DNA from: Hoskinsella mucinilytica
GTDB taxonomy: Bacteria; Bacillota_I; Bacilli_A; Erysipelotrichales; Erysipelotrichaceae
DNA length: 64,000 nucleotides
Direction: 5' to 3'
Assembly: GCF_045223415.1 (NCBI RefSeq)
Contig: NZ_JBEQZJ010000012.1
Coordinates: 1 to 64,000 of the forward strand
Part shown: positions 17,140 through 26,096 of the stretch, piece by piece
Layout of the letters: every line of letters starts with the position of its first letter
Position numbering within the stretch: position 1 is the first letter of the stretch
Translations under genes and position numbers: made by a program
Notes under the pieces: model-generated
The model's database searches: none
The model's input: the letters and a program-made list of their open reading frames with translations, nothing else
Told to the model about the DNA's origin: nothing

Positions 17140-18544
17140 GCATCACCTCCAATGAAAAGCTGACCGTAGTACCTTTTAGCGGTGCAGAAGTGATGATGAG
17201 TTTGGATCGATGTAATTCCAAGATTCTTTGTACGATACTTAAACCAAGGCCAGCACCACCACATTGACGTGATCTGGATTTATCAGCCATATAAAACGGT
17301 TGGGTAGCCATTTCTATATCTTTTTCACTCATACCGATACCTTCATCAATGATCGAAAATTGATACATATCGCCATAACAAACACCTTTGATCAAAACCA
17401 GTTGATCTTGAGAAGACGCTTTGATGGCATTATCAATCAGATTTCTTAAAAGTGTAAATAATAGTTCAGGATGTGATCGTACGATTCCATGTTCACATAA
17501 AAACTGTAATCTACATGATTTTTCTGATCCTTGATCGTATTTTTTTAATGCGTCTATGACCGATGTTACTAAAATGCCACTTAGTTTAGGTTCAGCTTCA
17601 TTTAATGCTAATAGATCCATTAAGGTATAGGATAGATGTTCCAATCGTTTTCCTTCTGTATAAATATAAGAGGCAGCCATATGTCTGGTTTCTTGATCAC
17701 AATCCATCGTTCGTAACATATCCGCAAAGCCCAGTATAGCGGTCATCGGTGTCTTGATTTCATGGGAAAAACTTCCCATAAATTCTTCTCTACTTGCGGC
17801 ATATTGCTTCAATTGATTGATATTGGTTTCTATTGCATCTGCCATTTCATCAAAACTTTTGCTTAATTCTCCAATTTCATCATCAGCGATGATATTGGTT
17901 CGTTCTTCATAATTTCCTTGTGCAATATGTCTGCTTACTTCGTTTAACTTTTGTATTGGAGCACTTATATAATGAACGATGATTTTTAAAATCAAGAAAG
18001 ATATCAAAAGGATACAGGCATCGATCAACAAAAAACTATGAAACTGTCTTGTTCGCTCTTCATAACAGGAAGTTATATCGTATCCCGAGGTAATGGTATA
18101 TGTCATATTGCCGGCTTTCATATGAGAGCTCATCAAAACGATGTTACGATGATGATCCGATATGATGCGATAACCGTTGATTTCTGATGTATGATTTTTA
18201 TCAAGCAAAGATTGTTCCATATTGGAATATAATGGAGCATGATCTTGATTATATAACGCATAATAGGCACCTTGTACAACATTCGCATTTTGTTTTACAT
18301 AGGTGATTGCCTGTTGGTTCATTTTATCAGCCTTTGCGCCGAACTCTGTGATCGCATTCATGGAATCTTGAATCAACTTGGATTCTATAGAGAAGGCTTC
18401 TAACTGATGGTTGTTAATGAGCTGATCGATGGTAGTATGTAAAAGGTTTCTATGATTTTGACATAGCATGATCAAAGAGCCAAAGAGAAAGACGATGCTT
18501 ATGGTCAAATCACAGAAAAAGATGATTTTCTGAGAAAATTTCAT
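17126..18544 (-). CDS. Sensor histidine kinase (HAMP, HisKA)
   Basis: 472 residues. TM1 is about 6-28, an extracellular domain of about 140 residues follows, then TM2 near 175-195, a HAMP region (PIQKLNEVSRHIAQGNYEER), and the kinase core. The H-box is FSHEIKTPMTAILGF, the N-box NLIDNAIKAS, G1 DEGIGMS and G2 GAGLGLSI; all are intact. It overlaps its response regulator by ATGA and the following membrane protein by 14 bases. The signal is unknown. Order regulator-kinase-membrane protein, then lipoprotein and ABC exporter, resembles envelope-stress or antimicrobial-peptide response loci. Confidence 0.93.
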   Translation of the reverse strand: MKFSQKIIFFCDLTISIVFLFGSLIMLCQNHRNLLHTTIDQLINNHQLEAFSIESKLIQDSMNAITEFGAKADKMNQQAITYVKQNANVVQGAYYALYNQDHAPLYSNMEQSLLDKNHTSEINGYRIISDHHRNIVLMSSHMKAGNMTYTITSGYDITSCYEERTRQFHSFLLIDACILLISFLILKIIVHYISAPIQKLNEVSRHIAQGNYEERTNIIADDEIGELSKSFDEMADAIETNINQLKQYAASREEFMGSFSHEIKTPMTAILGFADMLRTMDCDQETRHMAASYIYTEGKRLEHLSYTLMDLLALNEAEPKLSGILVTSVIDALKKYDQGSEKSCRLQFLCEHGIVRSHPELLFTLLRNLIDNAIKASSQDQLVLIKGVCYGDMYQFSIIDEGIGMSEKDIEMATQPFYMADKSRSRQCGGAGLGLSIVQRILELHRSKLIITSAPLKGTTVSFSLEVMHDEA

Positions 18545-19200
18545 GAGGTAACCTCCAACATATATCCGATTTTAAATACGGTCTTGATATATGTTTGCCA
18601 ACCTAGTTTTTTTCTAAGACGTTGAATATGCAAATCCAATGTTCGGGTATGATCTAAACATTCTTCACCCCAAACCTTTTCATATAAAATTTCTCGATAC
18701 AATGCAATATTCTTATTTTGTATGAGATATAACAATAAATCGTACTCTTTATTAGTCAATGCGATTTCACTACCTTGTTTCATTACCTTATGAAGGTTTG
18801 TATAAACTATGATATCCAATACATGTAATTCTTCCATACCTTTATGATATCGTCTTAATACGCTTTCAACTCTAGCCAATAGCTCATCCATAGCAAAGGG
18901 CTTGACCAAATAGTCATCTGCGCCAAGATGTAATCCCTTGACCTTATCCTTTACACTACCTTTTGCGGTTATAAAAATCACAGGAATATGTAATGGCTCT
19001 ATATATTCCATCAATTCATAACCGTTTATTTTCGGTAACATGATATCAAGCAGAATCAGGTCAGGATGAGGTAGTGTTTCCAACAAATCAGCAGCTTGTT
19101 CACCATCAAAGGCATACATACAATCATAGCCAACTCTTTTTAAACTCATCATCATGAAATCCGCAATCGCACGTTCATCCTCTACAATCAATAGTTTCAT
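18541..19200 (-). CDS. OmpR/PhoB-family response regulator
   Basis: 219 residues. Receiver domain (about 1-115) with acidic pair E7/D8, phosphoacceptor Asp52 in LILLDIMLP, conserved T in FITAKG and Lys in YLVKPF. The C-terminal winged helix (about 130-218) carries LTNKEYDLLLYL and the VWGEE and HIQRLRKKLG recognition segment. Start is the ATG four bases after GGTGAT; the in-frame GTG at 19209 is part of that site. Partner kinase gene overlaps by four bases. Likely targets include the lipoprotein-ABC genes downstream. Confidence 0.95.
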   Translation of the reverse strand: MKLLIVEDERAIADFMMMSLKRVGYDCMYAFDGEQAADLLETLPHPDLILLDIMLPKINGYELMEYIEPLHIPVIFITAKGSVKDKVKGLHLGADDYLVKPFAMDELLARVESVLRRYHKGMEELHVLDIIVYTNLHKVMKQGSEIALTNKEYDLLLYLIQNKNIALYREILYEKVWGEECLDHTRTLDLHIQRLRKKLGWQTYIKTVFKIGYMLEVTS

Positions 19201-19281
19201 CTTTATCACCCTACTTACTCTAACATCTTTATGTATCTAAATTGTATCCTATTTCAAACAGAAAGAAAATGTAGAATGTGG

Positions 19282-19321
19282 TATAAAAAAGAAAGAAGGG
19301 AGCATCTTAACATCAGGTGAT
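19282..19321 (+). promoter_or_regulatory. Candidate -10 and RBS of spoVAF-like gene
   Basis: TATAAA at 19282-19287 preceded by TGTGG, then GGTGAT (19316-19321) four bases before the ATG. No clear -35 and no convincing sigma-G consensus were found, so forespore control is not shown by sequence. Confidence 0.3.
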
Positions 19322-19325
19322 GTGA

Positions 19326-20732
19326 ATGACATATGAAGAAAAAACAGCAAGTATAGATCGATTATTGAATGTAAAAGAGAATTTTGATATCGTGAGGAAG
19401 CCATTACAGACACAAGGGATATCCATGAGCTTGTATTTTGTAGATGGCTTTGCCAAGGATGAAATTCTTGAGAAAATGATGGAGTTTTTATTGAAGGCGG
19501 ATATGAAACAATGTGTAGAAACACAACCCATTCAAACCTTTTGTGATTCTTTTTTATCCTATTTAGAGGTAGATGTACAGTCAGATGAAAAAGCCTGTGT
19601 GGTTTCCGTCCTTAGCGGATCTATTCTTATGATCGTTGATGGATATGAAGAAGGTATTATCATAGATGCCAGAACCTATCCGACTAGGAGCATGCAAGAA
19701 CCGGAAGAAGATAAGGTACTTCGTGGTAGTAGAGATGGCTTTGTGGAAACTTTGATCTTTAATACTGCATTGATCAGAAGACGTATTCGAGATACTAGAT
19801 TGCATATGGAATATACAAGTGTAGGAAGTGCAAGCAAAACAGATATCGTCTTATGTTATATGGATCATTTGGTCGATCAAGATCTGTTAGCTGATATCAG
19901 AAGCAAGTTAGCACATATTGAGGTAGAGGCATTGACCATGGCACAAGAAAGCATCGCAGAGGCATTGGTGCCACATCGATGGTTTAATCCATTTCCTAAG
20001 GTACGTTATACAGAACGACCGGATGCCGCCAGTTCTAATGTATTAGAAGGAAAGATCGTCATGATCATTGATAATTCACCTAGCGTGTTATTATTGCCTA
20101 CCAGCTTTTTCGACTTTATTCAGGAAGCTCAGGATTATTATTTACCGCCAGTAACCGGAAGCTATATGAGGATCATTCGTATTGTTGTATTTCTTGTGAC
20201 CCTATTGGTAACACCAATCTGGTATTATTTTAATTGCAATCCGGACATGACTCCTGCTTGGTTACGCTTTTCCTTGATACAAGATGATATGAATCTTCCT
20301 ATCATTGTACAAATGCTTGTGTTAGAATTCGGAATTACAGCTTTGAAAATGGCAAGCTTAAATACACCAAGCTCTTTAAACAGCTCTTTCAGTATCATTG
20401 GGGCTTTGATTCTCGGTGATTTTGCGGTCAATGCAGGTTGGCTTGCGCCTGAAATTATATTATATATGGCGTTTGTAGCATTGGCAAATTTCACTCAACC
20501 AAGTGTAGAATTGGGATATGCGATTAAGTTCATGAGAATCTTGATGTTGATTTGTATTGCGATATTGCCAAGGTATGGCTTATGGATAGCGATGGTGCTT
20601 GTTTTGATCATTCTTTGTTCTACCAAAACGATTACCAATACCTCCTATTTATATCCACTCATTCCTTTTCACCCTCACGAATTTAAAATGATTTTCGCAA
20701 GAAAAAAATTAAAGAGCAGATACAAAAAATAA
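19326..20732 (+). CDS. GerA-family spore germination protein, SpoVAF-like
   Basis: 468 residues. GerA-family A subunits are spore inner-membrane proteins; recent work on SpoVAF describes an ion-channel complex that amplifies germination signals. An N-terminal soluble domain (about 1-270) begins with the NFDIVRKPL and YFVDGFAKDEI segments that mark SpoVAF rather than nutrient-receptor GerAA proteins, and contains the RGSRDGFVE and N.ALIRRRIRD family motifs. Six hydrophobic segments follow, including TLLVTPIWYY and a motif-rich ALKMASLNTPSSLNSS. A small membrane protein gene follows. The spoVA genes are not adjacent, which is unusual for SpoVAF. It implies a spore-forming host. Confidence 0.85.
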   Translation: MTYEEKTASIDRLLNVKENFDIVRKPLQTQGISMSLYFVDGFAKDEILEKMMEFLLKADMKQCVETQPIQTFCDSFLSYLEVDVQSDEKACVVSVLSGSILMIVDGYEEGIIIDARTYPTRSMQEPEEDKVLRGSRDGFVETLIFNTALIRRRIRDTRLHMEYTSVGSASKTDIVLCYMDHLVDQDLLADIRSKLAHIEVEALTMAQESIAEALVPHRWFNPFPKVRYTERPDAASSNVLEGKIVMIIDNSPSVLLLPTSFFDFIQEAQDYYLPPVTGSYMRIIRIVVFLVTLLVTPIWYYFNCNPDMTPAWLRFSLIQDDMNLPIIVQMLVLEFGITALKMASLNTPSSLNSSFSIIGALILGDFAVNAGWLAPEIILYMAFVALANFTQPSVELGYAIKFMRILMLICIAILPRYGLWIAMVLVLIILCSTKTITNTSYLYPLIPFHPHEFKMIFARKKLKSRYKK

Positions 20733-20761
20733 ACGTACTGGTAAATCCTGAAGAAAGCATC

Positions 20762-20784
20762 TATAATAAAGATGGAAATGAGGG
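20762..20784 (+). promoter_or_regulatory. Possible internal promoter before small membrane gene
   Basis: TATAAT at 20762-20767 with a poor -35 (TGGTAA), followed by GAGGG as ribosome binding site. It may be fortuitous, since the gene could be read from the spoVAF-like transcript. Confidence 0.3.
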
Positions 20785-20790
20785 TTGATC

Positions 20791-21129
20791 ATGAACGAGA
20801 TGAAACAACTAGAACAAATGGCGGTACTGGAAATACTATGCCTTCCTCTTTATCTTTATACTTATGATATATTACCGGCAGCGTTTTGGATCCTTTTGAT
20901 TCTGATGGATAGCTATGAACTTAAGCAATTGGATCTTTCATCCTTGTTGAATCAAATAGAAACACAAGAAAAACCTTCAAAATTGGGAATCATTTTAACG
21001 ATCGGTTATGCTTGCGGTCTTGGTGTCGTTGCATTTAAAAATATAGCTTTGGCAGGTATCTTGATTGTAAATGAGCTATTGATCACACTTGCATCGTTTG
21101 TGAATCTAAAAAATAAGGATGAAAAGTAA
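20791..21129 (+). CDS. Small membrane protein, probable partner of SpoVAF-like protein
   Basis: 112 residues, three or four hydrophobic segments (about 9-22, 25-40, 65-82 and 84-103) and a charged tail; no recognised motif. It lies 58 bases after the SpoVAF-like gene on the same strand with a terminator behind it. SpoVAF is known in Bacillus to work with a small multi-pass membrane partner (FigP), and this gene is in a position to encode an analogous protein; sequence similarity to it is not claimed. Start is the ATG after GAGGG; an in-frame TTG two codons earlier is less likely. Confidence 0.55.
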   Translation: MNEMKQLEQMAVLEILCLPLYLYTYDILPAAFWILLILMDSYELKQLDLSSLLNQIETQEKPSKLGIILTIGYACGLGVVAFKNIALAGILIVNELLITLASFVNLKNKDEK

Positions 21130-21130
21130 T

Positions 21131-21156
21131 AAAAAGCTGTGATTTGACAGCTTTTT
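21131..21156. terminator. Bidirectional terminator
   Basis: Perfect 10-bp stem AAAAAGCTGT/ACAGCTTTTT (21131-21140 with 21147-21156), loop GATTTG, between convergent genes. Confidence 0.85.
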
Positions 21157-21157
21157 A

Positions 21158-21514
21158 TTAACGATCCTTTTGGAATTCCTGTTCACCTTCCTCATCGATT
21201 TCTATGCAAAGCAAACCATCGTGATCCATAATTCTATAGAATAAATAACACCATGTAGTTTCACAAGTCATTTTCTTTACTGCATCGGGAAACGTAAATG
21301 ACCTTGACTTGTCATTTTCAAAATAGAACGTTAGGTCATAGTCTTTTTTCAGATTCGTTGTAATCAGCATGAAATGCTCTTTTTGATGAGCATTCATTTT
21401 CTTGACTTTGATTCCATCATATTCATGATAAGAATACCTTAAGTCGGATATGGTCATATCTGTCAGATTACGAATTTGTACATATTCACCTGGTGGGTAC
21501 ATCATAAATTTCAT
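21158..21514 (-). CDS. Hypothetical protein of 118 residues
   Basis: Not recognised. No signal peptide or membrane segment. It is mostly beta-strand, begins KFMMYPPGEYVQIRNL, and is rich in charged and aromatic residues with an acidic C-terminus. A good ribosome binding site (AAAGGAG) precedes the ATG, and a minus-strand promoter lies 30-56 bases upstream: TTGACA (21570-21565), a short 15-base spacer and TATAAT (21549-21544). It is transcribed alone and ends at a bidirectional terminator. Those signals make it a real gene. Confidence 0.65.
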   Translation of the reverse strand: MKFMMYPPGEYVQIRNLTDMTISDLRYSYHEYDGIKVKKMNAHQKEHFMLITTNLKKDYDLTFYFENDKSRSFTFPDAVKKMTCETTWCYLFYRIMDHDGLLCIEIDEEGEQEFQKDR

Positions 21515-21767
21515 CTCCTTTTAATTTCTTTATATATGGTTAGATTATACCTATTTATAGCAATTGTCAATGGTTATTTTAAGAACCTGCATATATATCA
21601 AATGTGGTTGTATGGATGTAATCCCTCACTTTTTGTCATGTAAGCCTTTCTTCTTGATAAATAGTTAACGAATAAGGATAAAAAATGGAATAACAACTTT
21701 AAAAACAATAGATTATGTGCTAAAATAAACCCGTAATGTTAATTTTGTTAATAGGAGGAATTATAAC

Positions 21768-22973
21768 ATGGCAAATTGTTTAGTAGCACAGTCTGGTGGA
21801 CCAACTACCGTTATCAATGCATCACTTGCAGGTGTAGTAAGAGCTAACCAGTTGAACCCGGTTTATGACCACGTATATGGTGGATTAAACGGAATCGAAG
21901 GTATCTTACAGGACCGTTTATATGATTTAACAAACATGAGTGAGTTAGAAAATAGAATTCTACGTCAGACTCCATCTTCTGCGTTAGGTTCTTGCCGTTA
22001 CAAATTAAAAAGAAATGATGAAACTGATTATCGTAAATTAGTAGAAATCATGGACAAACATGATATTGAAATCATGTTCTACATCGGTGGAAACGACTCT
22101 ATGGATACTGTAGATGCTTTGAGCCAGTGGGCAAAAGCAAACAACATCAACAAACGTTTTGTTGGTATCCCTAAGACAGTAGATAATGACTTAATGGTAA
22201 CTGATCACTGTCCTGGTTTTGCTTCAGGTGCAAAATTCGCAAATGAAGTAGTGAATGCTACTTGGTTGGATTATAACGTATATACTCGTGAAGAAGTATT
22301 TATCCTTGAAACAATGGGTAGAGATGCTGGTTGGTTAGCAGGATCTACAGTTGTTACAGGAAGAGTAGATTTGATCGTATTGCCTGAAGTTGATTTTGAT
22401 AAAGAAAACTTCCTTGCACAGGTTAAAAAATGCATGGAAGAAAAAGGTAAATGCTATATCGTAACAAGCGAAGGTGCTCACTATGCTGATGGTTCTTACA
22501 TCGCTGCCGGAGAAGCTGTAAATGATGGCTTTGGACATGCAGTTTTAGGTGGAGCTGGTGAAAACTTGAAAAACATGATCTTGGAAGCTGGTATTGCTCC
22601 TCGTGCTAAAGTACAGGACTTAAGTACTGCAGCTCGTTCTAGTAACTTTGCTCAGTCATTGGTTGATGTTACAGAAGCATTTGAATTAGGTATGTCAGCA
22701 CACGCAAGAAGTGCAAACGGAACATTCACAGGACATGTTGTAGCTGTTCAAAGAGAATACATTGATGGAAAATACAATGCTAAATTCATCTCAGGACCAG
22801 CTGAAGATTTCGCAAATCATGTAAAACACGTACCAACTGAATGGATCCTTCCAGATTACCAGGGATTAACTCAAGAATTCTATGACTATATTACACCATT
22901 GATTCAAGGTGAACCAACATTGATCATGGAAAACGGTATTCCTGCAACTGTAGTACCTTTCAATAAAAGATAA
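21768..22973 (+). CDS. pfp: 6-phosphofructokinase, PPi-dependent type
   Basis: 401 residues. Phosphorylates fructose 6-phosphate to the 1,6-bisphosphate in glycolysis. The donor-determining residues indicate pyrophosphate: GGNDS at 107-111 has Asp110 where ATP enzymes have Gly, and PKTVDND at 135-141 has Lys136 where ATP enzymes have Gly. Length also fits the long PFK group, not the 320-residue ATP enzyme. Codons differ visibly from neighbours and favour those of abundant proteins. AGGAGG precedes the start; an extended -10 (TGCTAAAAT, ending 21726) lies upstream. It is transcribed alone, with a terminator after it. The PPi assignment rests on two residues and family length. Confidence 0.9.
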   Translation: MANCLVAQSGGPTTVINASLAGVVRANQLNPVYDHVYGGLNGIEGILQDRLYDLTNMSELENRILRQTPSSALGSCRYKLKRNDETDYRKLVEIMDKHDIEIMFYIGGNDSMDTVDALSQWAKANNINKRFVGIPKTVDNDLMVTDHCPGFASGAKFANEVVNATWLDYNVYTREEVFILETMGRDAGWLAGSTVVTGRVDLIVLPEVDFDKENFLAQVKKCMEEKGKCYIVTSEGAHYADGSYIAAGEAVNDGFGHAVLGGAGENLKNMILEAGIAPRAKVQDLSTAARSSNFAQSLVDVTEAFELGMSAHARSANGTFTGHVVAVQREYIDGKYNAKFISGPAEDFANHVKHVPTEWILPDYQGLTQEFYDYITPLIQGEPTLIMENGIPATVVPFNKR

Positions 22974-22985
22974 ATAAAACCAAAG

Positions 22986-23018
22986 GTGGTTGAGTTATAT
23001 GCTCAATCACTTTTTTTT
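22986..23018 (+). terminator. pfp terminator
   Basis: 9-bp stem GTGGTTGAG/CTCAATCAC (22986-22994 with 23002-23010, one G-U pair) followed by eight T residues. The rest of the 320-base gap up to 23293 is A/T-rich sequence without coding signs, ending in the oppA promoter. Confidence 0.85.
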
Positions 23019-23230
23019 CATGAATAGTCATTGTGTTTTGAATATCAAAATAATAAATTTAAAAAAATGAATATGTTCACGATTTGTAAACAAAATGGAA
23101 AAATGGCTACAAAATTGTAAAAAATATACTTTTTTAACAGTTAATGCTTACATTTTCATAAATTATGCATATTTTTTCAATAAAATGAAATATTTTACAA
23201 GATTTTCAAATGAAAAAATTGTTAAAATTA

Positions 23231-23259
23231 TTGTAATTCTGTGTGAAGTAGTTTATAAT
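23231..23259 (+). promoter_or_regulatory. oppA operon promoter
   Basis: TTGTAA (23231-23236), 17-base spacer, TATAAT (23254-23259). The 130 bases upstream are extremely A/T-rich and may act as an UP element. RBS AGGAGGG precedes the ATG at 23294. Confidence 0.7.
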
Positions 23260-23293
23260 TAGTGACATATCAGGAATGATAGGAGGGTAATTT

Positions 23294-25003
23294 ATGAAAA
23301 AAATGTTAACCCTGTTGGTAGCAGGATTAATGATGGTATCTATGACTGCATGTGGTTCTAAAAGTGGGTCATCAGATGCAACATTGAGAGTAGGTTCACT
23401 GGAATTAGATGGTGTAATCTCTCCAATCTACTATACAACTGCATATGATGGATATGCTGTTGATTTGATTTTCGATTCATTATTGGACTACAATGCAAAT
23501 TCTGAGCTTGTTCCAGAGTTGGCTGCAGAAATGCCAACCGTTAGTGAGGATGGTAAACAAGTTACATTCAAACTAAAAGATGGTTTGAAATTCTCTGATG
23601 GTTCAGATTTGACATCTGAAGATGTTCGTTTCACATTTGAAGTAACTGCAGACCCAAGCTACACAGGTCGTTTTGGTACAACAGCACAGAACATCGAAGG
23701 ATGGGAAGAGTTCAACAAGAAAGGTTCAACTGTTGAACATTTATCAGGAATTGAAACACCTGATGAAAAAACAATCATTTTCAACTTAAAAGAAGCAAGA
23801 AACGATGCTGTAGCTGACTTAGGTACTACTTATGGAATCATTTCATATGATCAGTTCAAAGACAGTTATAAAAAAGGAAATACAAAAGCAATCGAAGAAG
23901 CTACTACAGAAACGATTGGATCTGGTCCTTATAAACTAAATAAATATGACAAAGCATCTGGTGCTAGCTTTGTAAAGAATGAAAATTTCACTACAAATGA
24001 TGGTGCTTATGCTGTTAAGAACATTGTAATTCAGCACGTTACTGATTCTACTGAATTAGAAGCTTTAACAACGGATAGTGTTGACTTACTTCCAGCAAGC
24101 TTAAATGCAGATAAGGTATCAACAATTAGTTCTAAAGAAGGATATACTTACCATGATTATGCTCGTGCAGGTATCGGATATGTAACATTTAATACAGAAA
24201 ATGGTGCTACATCTGATCCAGCAGTAAGAAAAGCATTGATTTATGCTATTAACCGTGATGGATTCAACGATTCATACTTCGGATGGACTGATGAAGCAAG
24301 TGATGAATTGAAAGAAATCAAATTGGGATATGCTCCAAAAGCATTTATCAACCCTGTTAGTTCTTTAGGTGATGTTGTAAGAGGCGAAAGAAAAATCGAT
24401 GGTCTTGCAGATTACACTTATGATTTAGAAAAAGCAAAATCCATTCTTGATGAAGCAGGATGGAAAGTAGGAGCTGATGGTGTCAGAGAAAAAGATGGAC
24501 AGAAATTAGAAATCAAATTCTTGGCATCTGAAGGAAACTCTGTACTTGAAACTTTGTTGCCATTGTTTGAAAAAGACTGGGCTAAAGAATTGGGCGTTGA
24601 TCTAAAGAAAACAACAGTAGATATGAACACAATGTTCTCTAAATTAGAGTCTACTGAAGCTGCTTCTGAATGGAATGCTGCATTCCTAGCTGTTGGTTTC
24701 ACAGGTACTACTTTAACTGAAATCAATACAATGTTCCATAGTTCTGATGATAGATTAAGCAACTATGCAGGATTAAAAGATGCTGAGCTTGATGCATTAC
24801 TTGAAAAAGCACAGGGAACTGTTGACAATGATGGTGCAAAAGCTGCTTATGAAAAAGTATTGGTAAAAGCTATGGATGATGCTGCTTATTATCCATTATA
24901 TGCAAACCGTTACTTCGATCTATACAATAACAGAGTTAAAAACTTGAATACAAGCTCTGTATACAGCTGGGCAAAAGCAATGGCTGATGTAACTATAGAC
25001 TAA
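23294..25003 (+). CDS. oppA: Oligopeptide ABC transporter substrate-binding lipoprotein
   Basis: 569 residues, SBP_bac_5 family, with a signal peptide and lipobox MTAC at about residues 17-20. It captures peptides outside the membrane and delivers them to OppBC. Family features include the FDSLLDYN and LVPELAAEMP opening, VTFKLKDGLKFSDGSDLT, and IGSGPYKL. First gene of an oppABCDF operon with its own strong promoter. A hairpin without a T-run separates it from oppB. Peptide versus dipeptide or nickel specificity cannot be told from the binding protein alone; oligopeptide is the default. Confidence 0.9.
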   Translation: MKKMLTLLVAGLMMVSMTACGSKSGSSDATLRVGSLELDGVISPIYYTTAYDGYAVDLIFDSLLDYNANSELVPELAAEMPTVSEDGKQVTFKLKDGLKFSDGSDLTSEDVRFTFEVTADPSYTGRFGTTAQNIEGWEEFNKKGSTVEHLSGIETPDEKTIIFNLKEARNDAVADLGTTYGIISYDQFKDSYKKGNTKAIEEATTETIGSGPYKLNKYDKASGASFVKNENFTTNDGAYAVKNIVIQHVTDSTELEALTTDSVDLLPASLNADKVSTISSKEGYTYHDYARAGIGYVTFNTENGATSDPAVRKALIYAINRDGFNDSYFGWTDEASDELKEIKLGYAPKAFINPVSSLGDVVRGERKIDGLADYTYDLEKAKSILDEAGWKVGADGVREKDGQKLEIKFLASEGNSVLETLLPLFEKDWAKELGVDLKKTTVDMNTMFSKLESTEAASEWNAAFLAVGFTGTTLTEINTMFHSSDDRLSNYAGLKDAELDALLEKAQGTVDNDGAKAAYEKVLVKAMDDAAYYPLYANRYFDLYNNRVKNLNTSSVYSWAKAMADVTID

Positions 25004-25036
25004 AGCTTAAAAGAAAACAGAAGTGATGAAATTGAT

Positions 25037-25062
25037 AAGAGCAAGTCAAACAACTTGCTCTT
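25037..25062 (+). other. Intercistronic hairpin between oppA and oppB
   Basis: Perfect 10-bp stem AAGAGCAAGT/ACTTGCTCTT (25037-25046 with 25053-25062) with a 6-base loop and no adjacent T-run. Probably stabilises or partly terminates the oppA message, so that the binding protein is made in excess over the permease. Confidence 0.6.
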
Positions 25063-25097
25063 ATGTACGTTTTTAGATGATTGAATGAGGTGATCAA

Positions 25098-26081
25098 ATG
25101 TTAAAGTATATCGTCAAAAGATTATTGAATCTGATCCCTGTGATTTTCGTAAGTTCTGTACTTATTTTTTCCGTTGTGCAGGCAATGCCAGGTGACCCAG
25201 TAACTGCTTATCTGGGATCAGGAGCTAAGGTGACTGCAGAACAGAGAGAAGCATTGCGTGAAGAATTGGGATTAAACGCATCCGCACCAGAGCAGTATGT
25301 ACGTTGGGTAGGACGTTTTGTAACAGGTGATTTAGGACAAAGTTTGAAATTAAAACAACCAGTAGCTACCGTTATTGGTGATTATGTGTGGAATACATTC
25401 TATTTGAATGCAATTTCATTAATCATAGCATTGCTTGTCGCAATACCGGTTGGTATTAAACAAGCAGTGAAAAAAGGTGGTGCTTTTGATAATGGGATGT
25501 CTGTCTTCTCATTACTTGGAATCAGTGTGCCAACCTTCTTCTTTGCATTGGTACTGATTTTCTTTGTAGCATTGAATATACCGGGGTTTCCGATTAGTGG
25601 TATGAGAGATGCAACATTATCAGCATTTGGATATAATAATTTCTTTCAGGAAATAGCCGATATTGCCGTTCACAGTATATTACCTGTGATCGTGTTGGCA
25701 TTTAGTACATTTGCAACATTTGTTCGTTATGTACGAAATTCTATGATTGAAGTTATCAATCAAGACTACATTAGAACCGCACGTTCTAAAGGTTTAAAAG
25801 AAAAAGTGGTAATCTATAAACATGCGTTTAGAAATGCATTGATTCCATTGGTTACTCTGCTTGGTTTATATATTCCAAGTTTGTTTAGTGGCGCTATCAT
25901 ATTGGAATCTGTATTTATCTGGCCGGGATTAGGAAAAATCCTTATCGATGCAATCAATGCTCGTGATAATTCACTGGTAATGGCTTGTTTGATGTTCAGT
26001 GCGATTCTTATGGTAATTGGTAATCTATTAGCTGATATTTTCTATTCGTTGGTTGACCCACGAATCAAGATAGATGAATAG
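25098..26081 (+). CDS. oppB: Oligopeptide ABC permease OppB
   Basis: 327 residues, BPD_transp_1 family with about six membrane segments. The N-terminal IVKRLLNLIPVIFVSSVLIF segment and QAMPGDPV are typical of OppB/DppB. The EAA loop is seen as YIRTARSKGLKEKVVIYKHAFRNALIP. RBS GGTGAT is three bases before the ATG. It forms the channel with OppC and docks OppD/OppF through the EAA loop. Confidence 0.93.
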   Translation: MLKYIVKRLLNLIPVIFVSSVLIFSVVQAMPGDPVTAYLGSGAKVTAEQREALREELGLNASAPEQYVRWVGRFVTGDLGQSLKLKQPVATVIGDYVWNTFYLNAISLIIALLVAIPVGIKQAVKKGGAFDNGMSVFSLLGISVPTFFFALVLIFFVALNIPGFPISGMRDATLSAFGYNNFFQEIADIAVHSILPVIVLAFSTFATFVRYVRNSMIEVINQDYIRTARSKGLKEKVVIYKHAFRNALIPLVTLLGLYIPSLFSGAIILESVFIWPGLGKILIDAINARDNSLVMACLMFSAILMVIGNLLADIFYSLVDPRIKIDE

Positions 26082-26096
26082 AGAGGTTGGTAAGTT

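Noticed and set aside
23019..23230. Gene in the A/T-rich gap before oppA
   Set aside because: Stops in all frames and very high A/T; best read as promoter upstream sequence.
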